From assembly GCF_023283895.1 (NCBI RefSeq), contig NZ_JAKILB010000011.1:62001-126000 (forward strand): a DNA stretch of 64,000 nucleotides, written 5' to 3'. The DNA comes from Shewanella pneumatophori. Lineage in GTDB: Bacteria; Pseudomonadota; Gammaproteobacteria; Enterobacterales; Shewanellaceae. Under the pieces are notes generated by a model, which ran no database searches, had not been told where the DNA came from, and saw nothing but the letters and a program-made list of their open reading frames with translations. Positions 9,499 to 18,627 of the stretch are shown piece after piece; position 1 is the stretch's first letter, and every line of letters starts with the position of its first letter. The position numbers were made by a program, and so were the translations under genes.

Positions 9499-10628
9499 TG
9501 AACGACTCTAAAATCCCATCTTGGGTAAATATCTTTGTTTTACCTTTGATTAATATCATGTTTGCTTTTGCGTTTGCTGCCGGTATTTTCTTGGCGGTTG
9601 ATGTGAACCCAATTGAAGCGGCTGGGGTGATGGTACGCGGCGCCTTGGGTTACCAAGAGGGTATTGGTTACACGCTTTATTATGCAACCAACTTTATCTT
9701 TACTGGTTTAGCGGTGGCGATGGCATTCTCTGCTGGCCTGTTTAACATTGGTGGTGAAGGCCAAGCTTATATGGGCGGCTTAGGTGTCGGTCTTGCCTGT
9801 TTAGCACTTGATAGTACTTTACCATTTTGGGCGCTGCTGCCGATTACGATGTTAGCAAGTATGCTGTTTGGTGCGCTGTTCGCGTTGATCCCTGCATATT
9901 TACAAGCGTACCGTGGTAGTCACATCGTTATTACCACCATCATGTTTAACTTTATTGCTTCTGCGCTAATGGTTTACCTATTGGTAAACGTACTTAAGCT
10001 TGAAGGCCAAATGGCACCTGTATCGCGGGTATTTGAAGATAGCGCCGGCTTACCTATGTTCCATGAAATGGCGGCATGGTTTGGCTTCTCTTTCTCACAG
10101 TCACCAATGAACTTAAGCTTCTTTATCGCGCTTATCTGCTGCGTACTCGTGTGGGCATTACTGTGGCGTACTCGCTGGGGATATGCCATTCGTGCAATGG
10201 GCGCTAGCCCAAGTGCAGCTGAATACGGCGGCATTAACTATAAAAAACTGATCATCGTGGTGATGCTAATCTCTGGTGCGCTATCGGGCATGATGGGTTT
10301 GAACGAAGTACAAGGCTATAGCCAGCAGCTAAAACTCGACTTTGTGGCGGGTTACGGCTTTACCGGAATTGCGGTGTGTTTGATTGGCCGTAGTCATCCT
10401 ATCGGTATCATCTTGGCCAGTATTTTGTTTGGCATGTTGTACCAAGGTGGTGCTGAGCTGTCATTCGATTATCCAAATATCGACCGTGAAATGATCCAAG
10501 TGGTTCAAGCATTGGTGGTGCTATTTAGCGGTGCCTTAGCATTGATGTTAGTTAAACCGACTGAGAAGCTATTTGTGTTTCTTGATCAAAAGAAAACCGC
10601 GCTAGCTGGCACTAAGGCGGAGGCATAA
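9498..10628 (+). CDS. ABC transporter permease (BMP/nucleoside type, first subunit)
   Basis: Inner-membrane permease of 376 residues in the branched-chain-amino-acid/ribose permease superfamily, with about 8-10 hydrophobic segments. The conserved loop SAAEYGGINYKKLIIVVMLISGALSGMMGL is typical of the YufP/NupP group. A strong ribosome site (AAAGGAGGT) lies inside the end of the ATPase gene, and the start overlaps that gene's stop by one base. It should pair with the next gene product. Confidence 0.94.
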   Translation: MNDSKIPSWVNIFVLPLINIMFAFAFAAGIFLAVDVNPIEAAGVMVRGALGYQEGIGYTLYYATNFIFTGLAVAMAFSAGLFNIGGEGQAYMGGLGVGLACLALDSTLPFWALLPITMLASMLFGALFALIPAYLQAYRGSHIVITTIMFNFIASALMVYLLVNVLKLEGQMAPVSRVFEDSAGLPMFHEMAAWFGFSFSQSPMNLSFFIALICCVLVWALLWRTRWGYAIRAMGASPSAAEYGGINYKKLIIVVMLISGALSGMMGLNEVQGYSQQLKLDFVAGYGFTGIAVCLIGRSHPIGIILASILFGMLYQGGAELSFDYPNIDREMIQVVQALVVLFSGALALMLVKPTEKLFVFLDQKKTALAGTKAEA

Positions 10629-10631
10629 ATT

Positions 10632-11597
10632 ATGTTTGAGAATATTATTCTTATCTTAGATGCAACCCTACGTGTATCGGCACCATTGATTTTGGCTGCG
10701 CTGGCAGGCTTGTTCTCAGAGCGCTCAGGTATCGTTAACATCGCCCTTGAAGGTAAGATGTTGTCAGCTGCCTTTTCGGCGGCTGCAACCGCTACTGTAA
10801 CCGGTTCTGTGTGGCTAGGTTTACTTGCGGGGATCGGTGTTTCAGTCATGCTATCACTGGTACACGGTTTTGCGACTATTACACATCGCGGCGACCAAAT
10901 CGTATCTGGTGTAGCAATCAACATGTTAGCAGTGGGTTTAACTGTCACGCTTGGACGTTTCTGGTTCGGTTTAGGTGGTCAAACACCAGCGCTAACCGAT
11001 GACTCTCGCTTTACTGCTATCACTCTACCATTTGCCGATGCATTAGCCGATGTGCCAGTTATTGGCATGCTTTATAGCCAGCTAATATCAGGCCATAACT
11101 TCTTAGTTTATCTGTCGTTGTTTGCCGTACCAGCAGTTTACTGGGTTGTTTATAAAACCCGTTTTGGCCTTAGACTGCGTGCAACAGGTGAAAACCCACA
11201 TGCTGTAGATACTGCCGGTATCTCAGTTGCTTGGATACGTTACCGCGCGCTGATTATTGCAGGTGTGTTAGCGGGAATGGCAGGTGCTTACTTATCGACT
11301 GCCCACAGCGCAGGCTTTGTACCGAACATGAGTGCGGGTAAAGGCTTTATCGCGTTAGCGGCATTGATTTTCGGTAAGTGGAAGCCAGTACCAGTATTGT
11401 TTGGTTGTTTGCTGTTTGGTTTCTTAGACGCGATTGCAATTCGTCTGCAAGGTGTTGAGCTACCGTTGGTTGGCGAAATCCCAGTACAAGCGATTGAGGT
11501 ATTACCTTATATCTTAACCGTGTTGCTACTAGCAGGCTTTATTGGCCGTGCAGTAGGGCCAAAGGCGATTGGACAACCATACGTTAAGTCTCGTTAG
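10632..11597 (+). CDS. ABC transporter permease (BMP/nucleoside type, second subunit)
   Basis: Second permease, 321 residues. Its family motifs are LFSERSGIVNIALEGKML near the N-terminus and RLRATGENPHAVDTAGISV in the cytoplasmic coupling loop, as in YufQ/NupQ. It lies 3 bp after the first permease with its own GGCGGAGG ribosome site. It is the last gene of the operon, followed by a strong terminator. No nucleoside-catabolism gene is adjacent, so the substrate is inferred from family only. Confidence 0.94.
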   Translation: MFENIILILDATLRVSAPLILAALAGLFSERSGIVNIALEGKMLSAAFSAAATATVTGSVWLGLLAGIGVSVMLSLVHGFATITHRGDQIVSGVAINMLAVGLTVTLGRFWFGLGGQTPALTDDSRFTAITLPFADALADVPVIGMLYSQLISGHNFLVYLSLFAVPAVYWVVYKTRFGLRLRATGENPHAVDTAGISVAWIRYRALIIAGVLAGMAGAYLSTAHSAGFVPNMSAGKGFIALAALIFGKWKPVPVLFGCLLFGFLDAIAIRLQGVELPLVGEIPVQAIEVLPYILTVLLLAGFIGRAVGPKAIGQPYVKSR

Positions 11598-11630
11598 GCT
11601 TCGCTAATAACGAACTTTTCGATTGAGATT

Positions 11631-11690
11631 AAAGAGTTTACTTGAGCCGATATTTGTAATGTTTGGCTCAGTAAACTCTTTTTGTTTTCT
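11631..11690 (+). terminator. Terminator of the BMP transporter operon
   Basis: Long interrupted stem (AAAGAGTTTAC..GAGCC with GGCTC.GTAAACTCTTT), then TTTGTTTTCTT, 34 bp after the last permease stop. Confidence 0.88.
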
Positions 11691-11699
11691 TGTCGAAAA

Positions 11700-12045
11700 C
11701 ACAGGCTTATCAGGCTGCGCCTGAGCTTAATGCAATCAAACTTCGTTTGACCTCAAAGTTAGACTTCGTCTAACAACTAAAGTCGTGGCTGTGCCACCTA
11801 TCAGGCTGCGCCAGACCAACGTCGTGGGATTCCATCCCACACCCGGGCAAAGAGGACTGCTCGTCCTTATCCTCCTTGCATCCACCATGACGCCCCGACG
11901 GAGTTGTCTCCCTTGTACTTATGGATAAATCGCTAACGCTTCAGATGGGGCATCCTGCCCCGCGAAAGCTAGCCAGACATCCATGTCTGGACTTACGTGA
12001 TTTATTCCAACGTACTTCGGCAACTCCGATGGGGATCTGGTGTTT
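11700..12045 (-). repeat. Dispersed hairpin repeat, copy A (inverted relative to copy B)
   Basis: Bases about 11757-12045 are the near-exact reverse complement of about 14118-14424. Shared landmarks include GTGGGAT-TCC-ATCCCAC (11824-11840), GGGGCA-TCC-TGCCCC (11947-11961) and CCAGACAT-CC-ATGTCTGG (11973-11990). Further mini-hairpins are CAGGC-TGC-GCCTG (11711-11723), TCAAAC-TTC-GTTTGA (11736-11750), GTTAGAC-TTC-GTCTAAC (11758-11774) and GGC-TGC-GCC (11804-11812). Loops are TNC on this strand, GNA on the other. No transposase or long reading frame is present. Confidence 0.85.
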
Positions 12046-12129
12046 GATGTAAGTGCAGTAGCTAGGTTTTGCCTTCATCCCTCTTGTTCAAAGCAGAAGA
12101 AGTTATGCCTGTCCCATTTTTAGTTGTCG

Positions 12130-12190
12130 GCGGCGTCATGGAATCCCACGACTTTTATCAAGCGAAGCTTGATTAGCTCTCGGGTGCATA
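12130..12190 (+). repeat. Fragment of the hairpin repeat in copy-B orientation
   Basis: The text GGAATCCCACGAC..TTATCAAGC.AGCTTGATTAGCTCTCGGG matches 14334-14378 in the same orientation. It holds the perfect mini-hairpin ATCAAGC-GAA-GCTTGAT (12157-12173). It overlaps the last codons and the stop codon of the leftward gene at 12173-13246. Confidence 0.75.
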
Positions 12191-13246
12191 ATCTTCAAAT
12201 TGCACGATATTGATTCCGATCATATTGGATAAGTATTGCTCTAAGAATACCTTGTGATTGGAACCGACTATGATAACAACCTTACCACCAATATGATCTG
12301 CGACTACCCGCATTATATTTGAAGCCATATTGAGGTTGCGGATCTCCCATAGGGCAATTCTTGCTTGTGCTGATTTAGGTTCTAAATCTCTATCAACAAA
12401 TCCTATCCACTCTTTATTGATAACGTCAGATTGATACTCTTTGCTATTTGTCCAATAAAACAGAGGTAACCAATCTCCAGTTTCTAGCGCTTGAGACTTT
12501 AATTTATCAGGTTTGGTTATATATTCGCTTGTGCGGAATTCTGCCCAAAAAGTCGATTTTTGGTAAGAAGGCATTAATTCGTGAACAACTTTGCTGTACA
12601 TGTCTTTGTCTAAATGATCATCAATAGGATATACACGGTTGAGATTAAGTCTTTCTGCTAATTTGAATCCAATAACGTTTATTTCGTTGTTGCTATTTGT
12701 TTGTTTTTGAAGAAATGTTTGGAGTTCTTTTGAAAGGCTACCGTTAATGAATTTAGTGTCTAAAAGGCTCCAGTTTAGAGCGGCAGTATCTCGGTTGTAG
12801 CCTGCAACAGCAAGTCTGATAATTTCAATTCTCTGTTGCTGGTCAAACTGTTTTTTAGTCAACAATTCATTCATTTTCTTAATCGCGTCATTAGCTGAAA
12901 CTCCTAAAGCTTTCTGCTCTTTTTTAGCTAATGATAGAAATGTATCTCCGACAAATTGTGATAAAACGGTTTGGTATTCATCAGAACCATTGAGCATGGT
13001 GATGATGTCTTCTGCCCTTAGTGATTCAACGGCAACTGCGGTAGGGTTAAAGGTTTCTAGCATTTGGATTATGGGGATAAAATCGTCCTTGTTTAGCTCA
13101 CCCTCAATGGTGTTGAGGTGTGTGCTCCCTAAAACCATGACATCTGTTTTATGCTTCACTTTGGCATTTAAGTTCTGGATATATTGTTCTGCGCAAACAT
13201 TATGCGAAATAGCCAGATATACGATTAAAACTAACAACTTATACAT
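12173..13246 (-). CDS. DUF5694-like exported protein (TraB/ChaN-like fold suspected)
   Basis: 357 residues with a signal peptide (about 1-19, ending NVCA). The opening DVMVLGSTHLNTIEGELNKDDF, then NPTAVAVESLRAEDI and the late segment KVVIIVGSNHKVFLEQYLSNM, resemble the DUF5694/TraB-like group, whose function is not established. Asp and His residues (PIDDHLDKDMYS, GSNHK) could be ligands but none is proven. A strong AAGGAGG ribosome site precedes the ATG. The final codons (Pro-Glu-Ser-stop) lie inside a copy of the dispersed repeat, so the repeat supplies the end of the gene. With its repeat-bracketed position, this suggests an acquired accessory gene. Confidence 0.75.
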   Translation of the reverse strand: MYKLLVLIVYLAISHNVCAEQYIQNLNAKVKHKTDVMVLGSTHLNTIEGELNKDDFIPIIQMLETFNPTAVAVESLRAEDIITMLNGSDEYQTVLSQFVGDTFLSLAKKEQKALGVSANDAIKKMNELLTKKQFDQQQRIEIIRLAVAGYNRDTAALNWSLLDTKFINGSLSKELQTFLQKQTNSNNEINVIGFKLAERLNLNRVYPIDDHLDKDMYSKVVHELMPSYQKSTFWAEFRTSEYITKPDKLKSQALETGDWLPLFYWTNSKEYQSDVINKEWIGFVDRDLEPKSAQARIALWEIRNLNMASNIMRVVADHIGGKVVIIVGSNHKVFLEQYLSNMIGINIVQFEDYAPES

Positions 13247-13424
13247 TACATTCCTCCTTGATTATGTTTTTACAATATAAGGTTTTGTTAGGATTTTAAA
13301 CTATCGAGTTATTGCTAAGATATAAAATGCATATAAGCGTTCTAAATACATAATTTTAAGGAATAAAATACTGTTTCTTTAGTGTGTTAGGCTGTGAGGA
13401 ATATTGGGTCTGAGTAAACATTCA

Positions 13425-13600
13425 AACTACTGAGCATAACGCCCATGATTTCGTCTACAGAATACACCTATTCCCCATCGAAGTTGCCGAAGTCATTGAA
13501 GAACTCTTGTGAACAGAAAGGCGTGATTGAGGCATAGATGCCAAGATCGCCTTAGGTGAGCCACGGTCTTTATCAAGCGGAGATTGATTAGCTCTAGGGG
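13425..13600 (+). repeat. Partial copy C of the hairpin repeat
   Basis: CTACAGAA.ACACC..ATTCCCCATCGAAGTTGCCGAAGT (13457-13497) matches copy B at 14113-14152 in direct orientation. TTTATCAAGCG.AG.TTGATTAGCTCT (13567-13594) matches 14348-14373. The middle is deleted or diverged. The surrounding stretch 13247-13710 carries no other gene I can support. Confidence 0.7.
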
Positions 13601-13710
13601 AAATGTCGGGTCAGGGGCAATATTAGAATAACAACTATATATCTTGGGTTTTAGTGCTGTTAACCTATTAATACCGCACTATGAGTCTATTGAAACGGAG
13701 AGACTTTATC

Positions 13711-14058
13711 ATGGAAGATTTAGCCAAATTACTACAAAGTAATGGTTTAAAAGCCAAAATAAAAAACGGGAAAATTACGGTTAAGCTTGAAGGGCTTGCA
13801 AACCCTGTTTCGATAGTTTGGGACATAGCTGCTAGTAAATACAAAGTGAAAACTAACGATATTTTCCCATCCATAGCTGCCTGTTTTTTTCTATTTGCAG
13901 GGCTCTCAAGTATGAGTGGAGATAGCGGTAGTAACCTCCTAGGTTTTGTACTGATATCATCATCAGTCTTGTCTTTGGTTACAGTGGTACTTACCGAACT
14001 AAAGTCTGCCCAATTGCGTGCCACCATAGCAGAGTTTAACCGTGGACTAAGCACATAA
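13711..14058 (+). CDS. Small hypothetical membrane protein within the repeat island
   Basis: 115 residues from the ATG at 13711, chosen because GGAG lies about 10 bases upstream; an in-frame ATG at 13681 would add ten residues. The N-terminal part (EDLAKLLQSNGLKAKIKNGK) is charged and the C-terminal half has two hydrophobic segments (about 50-66 and 73-92). An open frame on the other strand (13668-14054) has no better support. No family is recognised. It is flanked by direct copies C and B of the repeat. Confidence 0.5.
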   Translation: MEDLAKLLQSNGLKAKIKNGKITVKLEGLANPVSIVWDIAASKYKVKTNDIFPSIAACFFLFAGLSSMSGDSGSNLLGFVLISSSVLSLVTVVLTELKSAQLRATIAEFNRGLST

Positions 14059-14094
14059 CAGAGCAGCTTGAATACATATTCAACTACCAGAACT

Positions 14095-14430
14095 TAACGT
14101 TAACTATCAAGTCTACAGAAAACACCAAATTCCCCATCGAAGTTGCCGAAGTGCGTTGGAATAAATCGCGTGATGCCGACATGGATGTCGGCGTAGCTTT
14201 CGCGGGGCAGGATGCCCCATCGGAAGCGTTAGCTATTTATCCATAAGTATGAGGATCAACAACTTCGTCGGGGGCGTCATGGTGGATGCAAGGAGGATAA
14301 GGACGAGCAGTCCTCCTTGCCCGGGTGTGGGATGGAATCCCACGACGTTTATCAAGCGCAGCTTGATTAGCTCTCGGGTGCGGGCGAAGCGCCGCGATGT
14401 TAGTTGTTAGACGCAGTCTAACTATAATCC
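14095..14430 (+). repeat. Dispersed hairpin repeat, copy B
   Basis: Reverse-complement partner of copy A. It contains perfect mini-hairpins with GNA loops: GGGGCA-GGA-TGCCCC (14204-14218), GTGGGAT-GGA-ATCCCAC (14327-14343), ATCAAGC-GCA-GCTTGAT (14351-14367), GC-GAA-GC (14384-14390) and GTTAGAC-GCA-GTCTAAC (14406-14422). It also has GCCGACAT-GG-ATGTCGGC (14175-14192) and an outer stem AAGGAGGA/TCCTCCTT (14290-14318). The open frames here are by-products of the repeat. Confidence 0.85.
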
Positions 14431-14457
14431 CAGCTCGGTGCATAGCGACAACTATGC

Positions 14458-14500
14458 AAAAAAAAGCACAACCCTAACTAACATAGGATTGTGCTTTTCT
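14458..14500 (-). terminator. Intrinsic terminator of fbp
   Basis: On the minus strand AAAAGCACAATCCTA pairs with TTAGGGTTGTGCTTTT (one mismatch), followed by a run of eight T. A short CT dinucleotide run (14499-14512) lies between it and the gene. Confidence 0.9.
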
Positions 14501-14544
14501 CTCTCTCTCTCGAAGAAGAAGATCAGCAGCTTAGCGACTGAAGC

Positions 14545-15534
14545 TTACAAGGCTGGTTCTTCAGAATAATCAACCTGATGGTATTCAAGACACATATCCA
14601 CCTCATTGGCAGAGCCTAAGATCACCGCTACACGTTGGTGAATTTCAGTTGGCTGAATATCCATAATGGTTTCATAACCGGTCGACGCTTTACCGCCTGC
14701 TTGCTCTACCAAGAACGCCATTGGGTTAGCTTCGTACATTAAACGTAGCTTGTATGGCTTTTCAGGGTTCTTGTTGTCAGTTGGGTAAGTGAAGATACCG
14801 CCGCGGCAAAGTACGCGGTGTACGTCGCCCACCATGGCGGCAATCCAGCGCATGTTGAATGACTTTTCACGTGGACCAATCTTACCTAGCAGCAAATCGC
14901 TGATATAAGTCTGCATTGGCGCTTCCCAGAAGCGTTGGTTTGACATATTAATGGCAAACTCGCCAGTGTCTTTGCTAATCGCCATTGCGCCATTTGTAAG
15001 CAAGAACTCGTTAGTCTCTGGGTTTAGGGTAAATAGCTGTACGCCTTGACCTGTGGTTAATGCCAGCATGGTTGATGGGCCGTATAGCACATAACCTGCT
15101 GCGACTTGTTTGCGACCTGCTTGTAAGAAACTTTTTTCTGTCAGCTCGCCAGCAGGTGCTGGTAATACTGAGAAAATTGTACCCACAAGTGAGTTGATAT
15201 CGATGTTAGATGAGCCATCTAGTGGGTCAAAACACACTAGGAACTCGCCGTTAGCATCGGCTTCAACTACGTAGTCTTCCTCTTCAGATGCAATGCCGCG
15301 CACTGTGCCGTCAGCCTTTAGGGCATCTTTGAGCATATCATTGGTGATGATATCGAGTTTCTTCTGGGTTTCGCCTTGAACGTTTTCTTGCTCTGTCGCG
15401 CCTAACACGCCTGCTAGTGCGCCGTGGCGTACTGCGTGGCTAATCTCTTTTGAGGTGTTAGCTAGGGTAAGGATAAGTTTTTCAAGAGTAGGAGAAATTG
15501 CTTGTGATGTCAGGTTTTCAGCCAGAGTTTGCAT
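14545..15534 (-). CDS. fbp: Fructose-1,6-bisphosphatase, class I
   Basis: Gluconeogenic hydrolysis of fructose 1,6-bisphosphate to fructose 6-phosphate in the cytoplasm. It has 329 residues, the usual class I length. Motifs are the metal site ASEEED, the core [25 protein letters not shown] and the sugar-phosphate region [26 protein letters not shown]. The ATG start follows an AGGAAACAAG ribosome site. It is a single gene with its own terminator, divergent from the peptidase gene at 15807. Confidence 0.97.
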   Translation of the reverse strand: MQTLAENLTSQAISPTLEKLILTLANTSKEISHAVRHGALAGVLGATEQENVQGETQKKLDIITNDMLKDALKADGTVRGIASEEEDYVVEADANGEFLVCFDPLDGSSNIDINSLVGTIFSVLPAPAGELTEKSFLQAGRKQVAAGYVLYGPSTMLALTTGQGVQLFTLNPETNEFLLTNGAMAISKDTGEFAINMSNQRFWEAPMQTYISDLLLGKIGPREKSFNMRWIAAMVGDVHRVLCRGGIFTYPTDNKNPEKPYKLRLMYEANPMAFLVEQAGGKASTGYETIMDIQPTEIHQRVAVILGSANEVDMCLEYHQVDYSEEPAL

Positions 15535-15806
15535 CTTGTTTCCTATACAATTTTACGTGAGTAAATTGAGTTTGAGGTCAGGACAAAAGTGTATTGTTTA
15601 TTATTGTGGCGATGATACCTGAGAAAGCGAGTTTTTTCAGCCGTAAAGATTGGCTTTGTGTTTGATTAATCTTCAGTGCAAGTTAACAGCTTTTGAGCAT
15701 AGTTTTTGTTTTGCTAATGATTAAGGCACAATGTAGGCGAATTTTCAGCCTAACTGTCAGTTGGGAACGACTGAATACGATTTCGCGATTAATCCAGGGA
15801 ATAATA

Positions 15807-18053
15807 ATGAAAAAGAATTGGATGAGTTTACTGCTAGCATCTTTACCTTTGGTGCTGAGCTCTACCGCAACAGCTCAAGCATCATCACTTCCCGGTGGCA
15901 CAGAACCACTCACTATCGAGCGTATGTACGCTTCTCCTGCACTTGCTGGCAGCAGCCCGCGTGGGCTCAAGCTATCACCGGATGGTAAACGTGTTACCTA
16001 TCTTGCTGGGCGTAAAGACAATCAACATCTGTATGATTTGTGGCAGATGGATGTGGCAAGTGGTAAGCAAAGCGTACTGATTGACGCTGATAAGTTGCAA
16101 GCCGGTGAGCTGTCGGATGAAGAAAAAGCGCGCCGTGAGCGCCAGCGTATTTATGGCCAAGGGATCATGGAGTACTTTTGGTCTAAAGATGGCGAGGCGA
16201 TCTTAATTCCAGCTGCGGGCAAACTGTATTACTACTCGGTTGCGGATAATAAGGTCAAGTTGCTTGCAACTGGTGAAGGCTTTGCAACTGATGCGAGATT
16301 GTCACCAAAAGGGCATTTCGTGTCGTTTGTGCGTGAGCAAAACTTGTATGTGTTGAACTTAAAAACACAAAAGATCACCGCGTTAACCACTGATGGCGGC
16401 GGCGCGATTAAAAATGCTATGGCTGAGTTTGTTGCTCAAGAAGAGATGGGCAGAATGACAGGCTACTGGTGGGCGCCGGATGAGTCGGCAATTGCCTATA
16501 CCCGCATCGATGAGTCGGGTGTGGAATTGGTTACTCGCAATGAAATTTATGCCGATGGAATTAAGCTGACCGAGCAGCGTTATCCCTATGCTGGCGAGAA
16601 TAACGTCAAAATTGAGCTTGGGGTGGTGACGCTTAAAGATAAACAAGTCGAGTGGGTGGATTTAGGTAAAGATACCGATATCTATTTGCCACGAGTTAAG
16701 TGGCTACCTGATAGCAAACATTTGTCGTATCAGTGGCAGAGTCGCGATCAGCAGGCGCTAGATCTACGTGTTGTTGCAATTGATGATATTAAAAATAATA
16801 CAGACCTAGTTAAAGAGCGCAGCACTGCGTGGATTAACCTTAATGATGATTTGCACTTTTTAAAGCAGCAAGATGCGTTTATTTGGGCATCTGAGCGCGA
16901 TGGCTTTAACCACCTGTATTTGATTGGTGTTGATGGCAAGGTTATTCGTCAGCTTACCTCCGGTGATTGGGCGGTAGATGCTGTTGAGTATATTGATGAA
17001 AAAGCGGGGCAAGTTTACTTTACCGGTCGTAAAACTAAAGTCACTGAGAAGCAGCTTTACCGCGTTGCTCTTGCAGGTGGTAAGGTTGAAAGCATTAGTC
17101 AGCGTAGCGGCATGCACTCAACGGTATTTGCCGATAACAAGCCTGTGTACCTTGATTACTTCAGCAGTTTGTCACAGCCACCACAGGTGAGTTTGCACGA
17201 TCAAAGCGGCAAGCGTTTAGTTTGGGTTGAGCAAAATGAAGTGAAACAAGGTCATCCGCTTTATGACTATTTTGGTTTGTGGCAAGTACCTGAGTTTGGC
17301 GAGCTAAAAGCTGAAGACGGTCAAATGCTGCAATACCGCATGTTCAAGCCAACTAACTTCGATGCTACTAAACAATATCCGGTTGTAGTGCGCGTCTATG
17401 GCGGCCCTCATGCGCAATTGGTGGTCAATAGCTGGAGTCATCAAGACTACTTCACTCAGCATCTGTTACAACAAGGCTATATCGTTTATCAGCTCGATAA
17501 CCGTGGCTCTGCTCATCGCGGTACTAAGTTTGAGTATGTGATTTATAAGCAGCTTGGTGAGATTGAGGTGAACGACCAAAAGGTGGGCGTGGATTACTTG
17601 CGCACTCTGCCTTACGTTGATAGTGACAACATTGCTATCTATGGTCATAGCTACGGCGGTTATATGGCATTAATGAGCCTATTTAAAGCACCTGATTACT
17701 TTAAAGCGGCGATCTCAGGTGCACCAGTATCTGATTGGGCTTTATACGACACTCACTATACTGAGCGTTATATGGGGAACCCAAAAACCAATGCTAAAGG
17801 CTATGAGGCCAGCAGTGTGTTGCCATATGTTGGTGGTTATAAATCTGGGTTGTTGATGTACCACGGAATGGCGGACGATAACGTGCTATTTGAAAACAGT
17901 ACCCGTGTTTATAAAGCCTTGCAGGATGAAGGCAAGTTGTTCCAGATGATCGACTATCCGGGCTCTAAGCATTCGATGCGTGGCGAAAAGGTACGAGTAC
18001 ATTTGTATCGCTCGCTAGCGGACTTTTTAGATCGTGAACTTAAGGGCAATTAA
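15807..18053 (+). CDS. Dipeptidyl peptidase IV-like S9 serine peptidase
   Basis: Exported aminopeptidase releasing N-terminal dipeptides, typically X-Pro. It has 748 residues from the ATG at 15807, chosen because a signal peptide (MKKNWMSLLLASLPLVLS) starts there behind a CAGGGAA ribosome site. The open frame extends 38 codons further upstream without such features. A beta-propeller region contains the double-Glu motif (EFVAQEEMGRMTGYWW) that binds the substrate N-terminus and the DPP4-type WAPDESAIAYTRIDES. The C-terminal hydrolase domain has the GHSYGGYM nucleophile S615, D690 (MADDN) and H722 (GSKHSM). A terminator follows. Confidence 0.94.
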   Translation: MKKNWMSLLLASLPLVLSSTATAQASSLPGGTEPLTIERMYASPALAGSSPRGLKLSPDGKRVTYLAGRKDNQHLYDLWQMDVASGKQSVLIDADKLQAGELSDEEKARRERQRIYGQGIMEYFWSKDGEAILIPAAGKLYYYSVADNKVKLLATGEGFATDARLSPKGHFVSFVREQNLYVLNLKTQKITALTTDGGGAIKNAMAEFVAQEEMGRMTGYWWAPDESAIAYTRIDESGVELVTRNEIYADGIKLTEQRYPYAGENNVKIELGVVTLKDKQVEWVDLGKDTDIYLPRVKWLPDSKHLSYQWQSRDQQALDLRVVAIDDIKNNTDLVKERSTAWINLNDDLHFLKQQDAFIWASERDGFNHLYLIGVDGKVIRQLTSGDWAVDAVEYIDEKAGQVYFTGRKTKVTEKQLYRVALAGGKVESISQRSGMHSTVFADNKPVYLDYFSSLSQPPQVSLHDQSGKRLVWVEQNEVKQGHPLYDYFGLWQVPEFGELKAEDGQMLQYRMFKPTNFDATKQYPVVVRVYGGPHAQLVVNSWSHQDYFTQHLLQQGYIVYQLDNRGSAHRGTKFEYVIYKQLGEIEVNDQKVGVDYLRTLPYVDSDNIAIYGHSYGGYMALMSLFKAPDYFKAAISGAPVSDWALYDTHYTERYMGNPKTNAKGYEASSVLPYVGGYKSGLLMYHGMADDNVLFENSTRVYKALQDEGKLFQMIDYPGSKHSMRGEKVRVHLYRSLADFLDRELKGN

Positions 18054-18110
18054 CCGTCTTAAGCAGCTAAAGTAGCTCACTTGAGATAGAGATTGTTAGC
18101 AATTTAAAGG

Positions 18111-18152
18111 GCACTTATTTATTAGCTATGGTTAATGGTAAGTGCTTTTTTA
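18111..18152 (+). terminator. Terminator of the dipeptidyl peptidase gene
   Basis: GCACTTA (18111-18117) pairs with TAAGTGC (18139-18145), followed by TTTTTTATTG. Confidence 0.82.
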
Positions 18153-18155
18153 TTG

Positions 18156-18555
18156 TTGCCATCAACAGTAAATATGTTGGGGGGTGAATACTTATATTGC
18201 TGATATAGTTAAATAAAAATAAGGTTTAATTGATTGGTATTTGGTTTGGTAATATTTGTATTAAATTATTTTAATGGCTTCGATTCCCGGTAAATAAACC
18301 TGAAATACTACTTAATAGGTAGGTTGTTATATTTGAATATAGCTTAGAGTTGTGCGCGCTATAATCCATATTTATTAGCTTAAAGAATACTTTTATTACA
18401 ATGGGCATTATTGCTTTAGTTGTTGGTTAACTGCGTCAAAATAGGCAAGGTATAAAGCGAAATTGAATTGTGGATAGGATTTTACCGTATGTATTTCGGT
18501 AAATGTAATTTAGCTTAACAGAGCCATAATAAGCGACTTGAGAAAAGCGGATATA
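18156..18555. other. AT-rich convergent intergenic region
   Basis: About 400 bp between the peptidase terminator and the arcA terminator. It is low in GC and has no supported reading frame on either strand. I see nothing else in it. Confidence 0.5.
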
Positions 18556-18584
18556 AAAAAGCCAGTCATATGACTGGCTTTTTC
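18556..18584 (-). terminator. Terminator of arcA (bidirectional shape)
   Basis: Perfect palindrome GCCAGTCATATGACTGGC (18561-18578) with A run before and T run after, so it can act on both strands. It lies 44 bp beyond the arcA stop. Confidence 0.88.
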
Positions 18585-18627
18585 AGCTGTGTAATATCGG
18601 TAATGTTACCGATATAGAAGCTTGGAA

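Noticed and set aside
13668..14054. 128-codon minus-strand frame opposite the small membrane gene
   Set aside because: The plus-strand frame has a ribosome site and a coherent membrane pattern; this one is its shadow.
14059..14430. Integron attC site or chromosomal integron array
   Set aside because: Repeats alternate with genes as in an integron, but the 7-bp core sites (RYYYAAC/GTTRRRY) are not present as a proper pair and copies occur in both orientations.
14237..14443. 68-codon minus-strand frame rich in Arg and Pro
   Set aside because: It lies wholly within repeat copy B and its composition reflects the hairpins.
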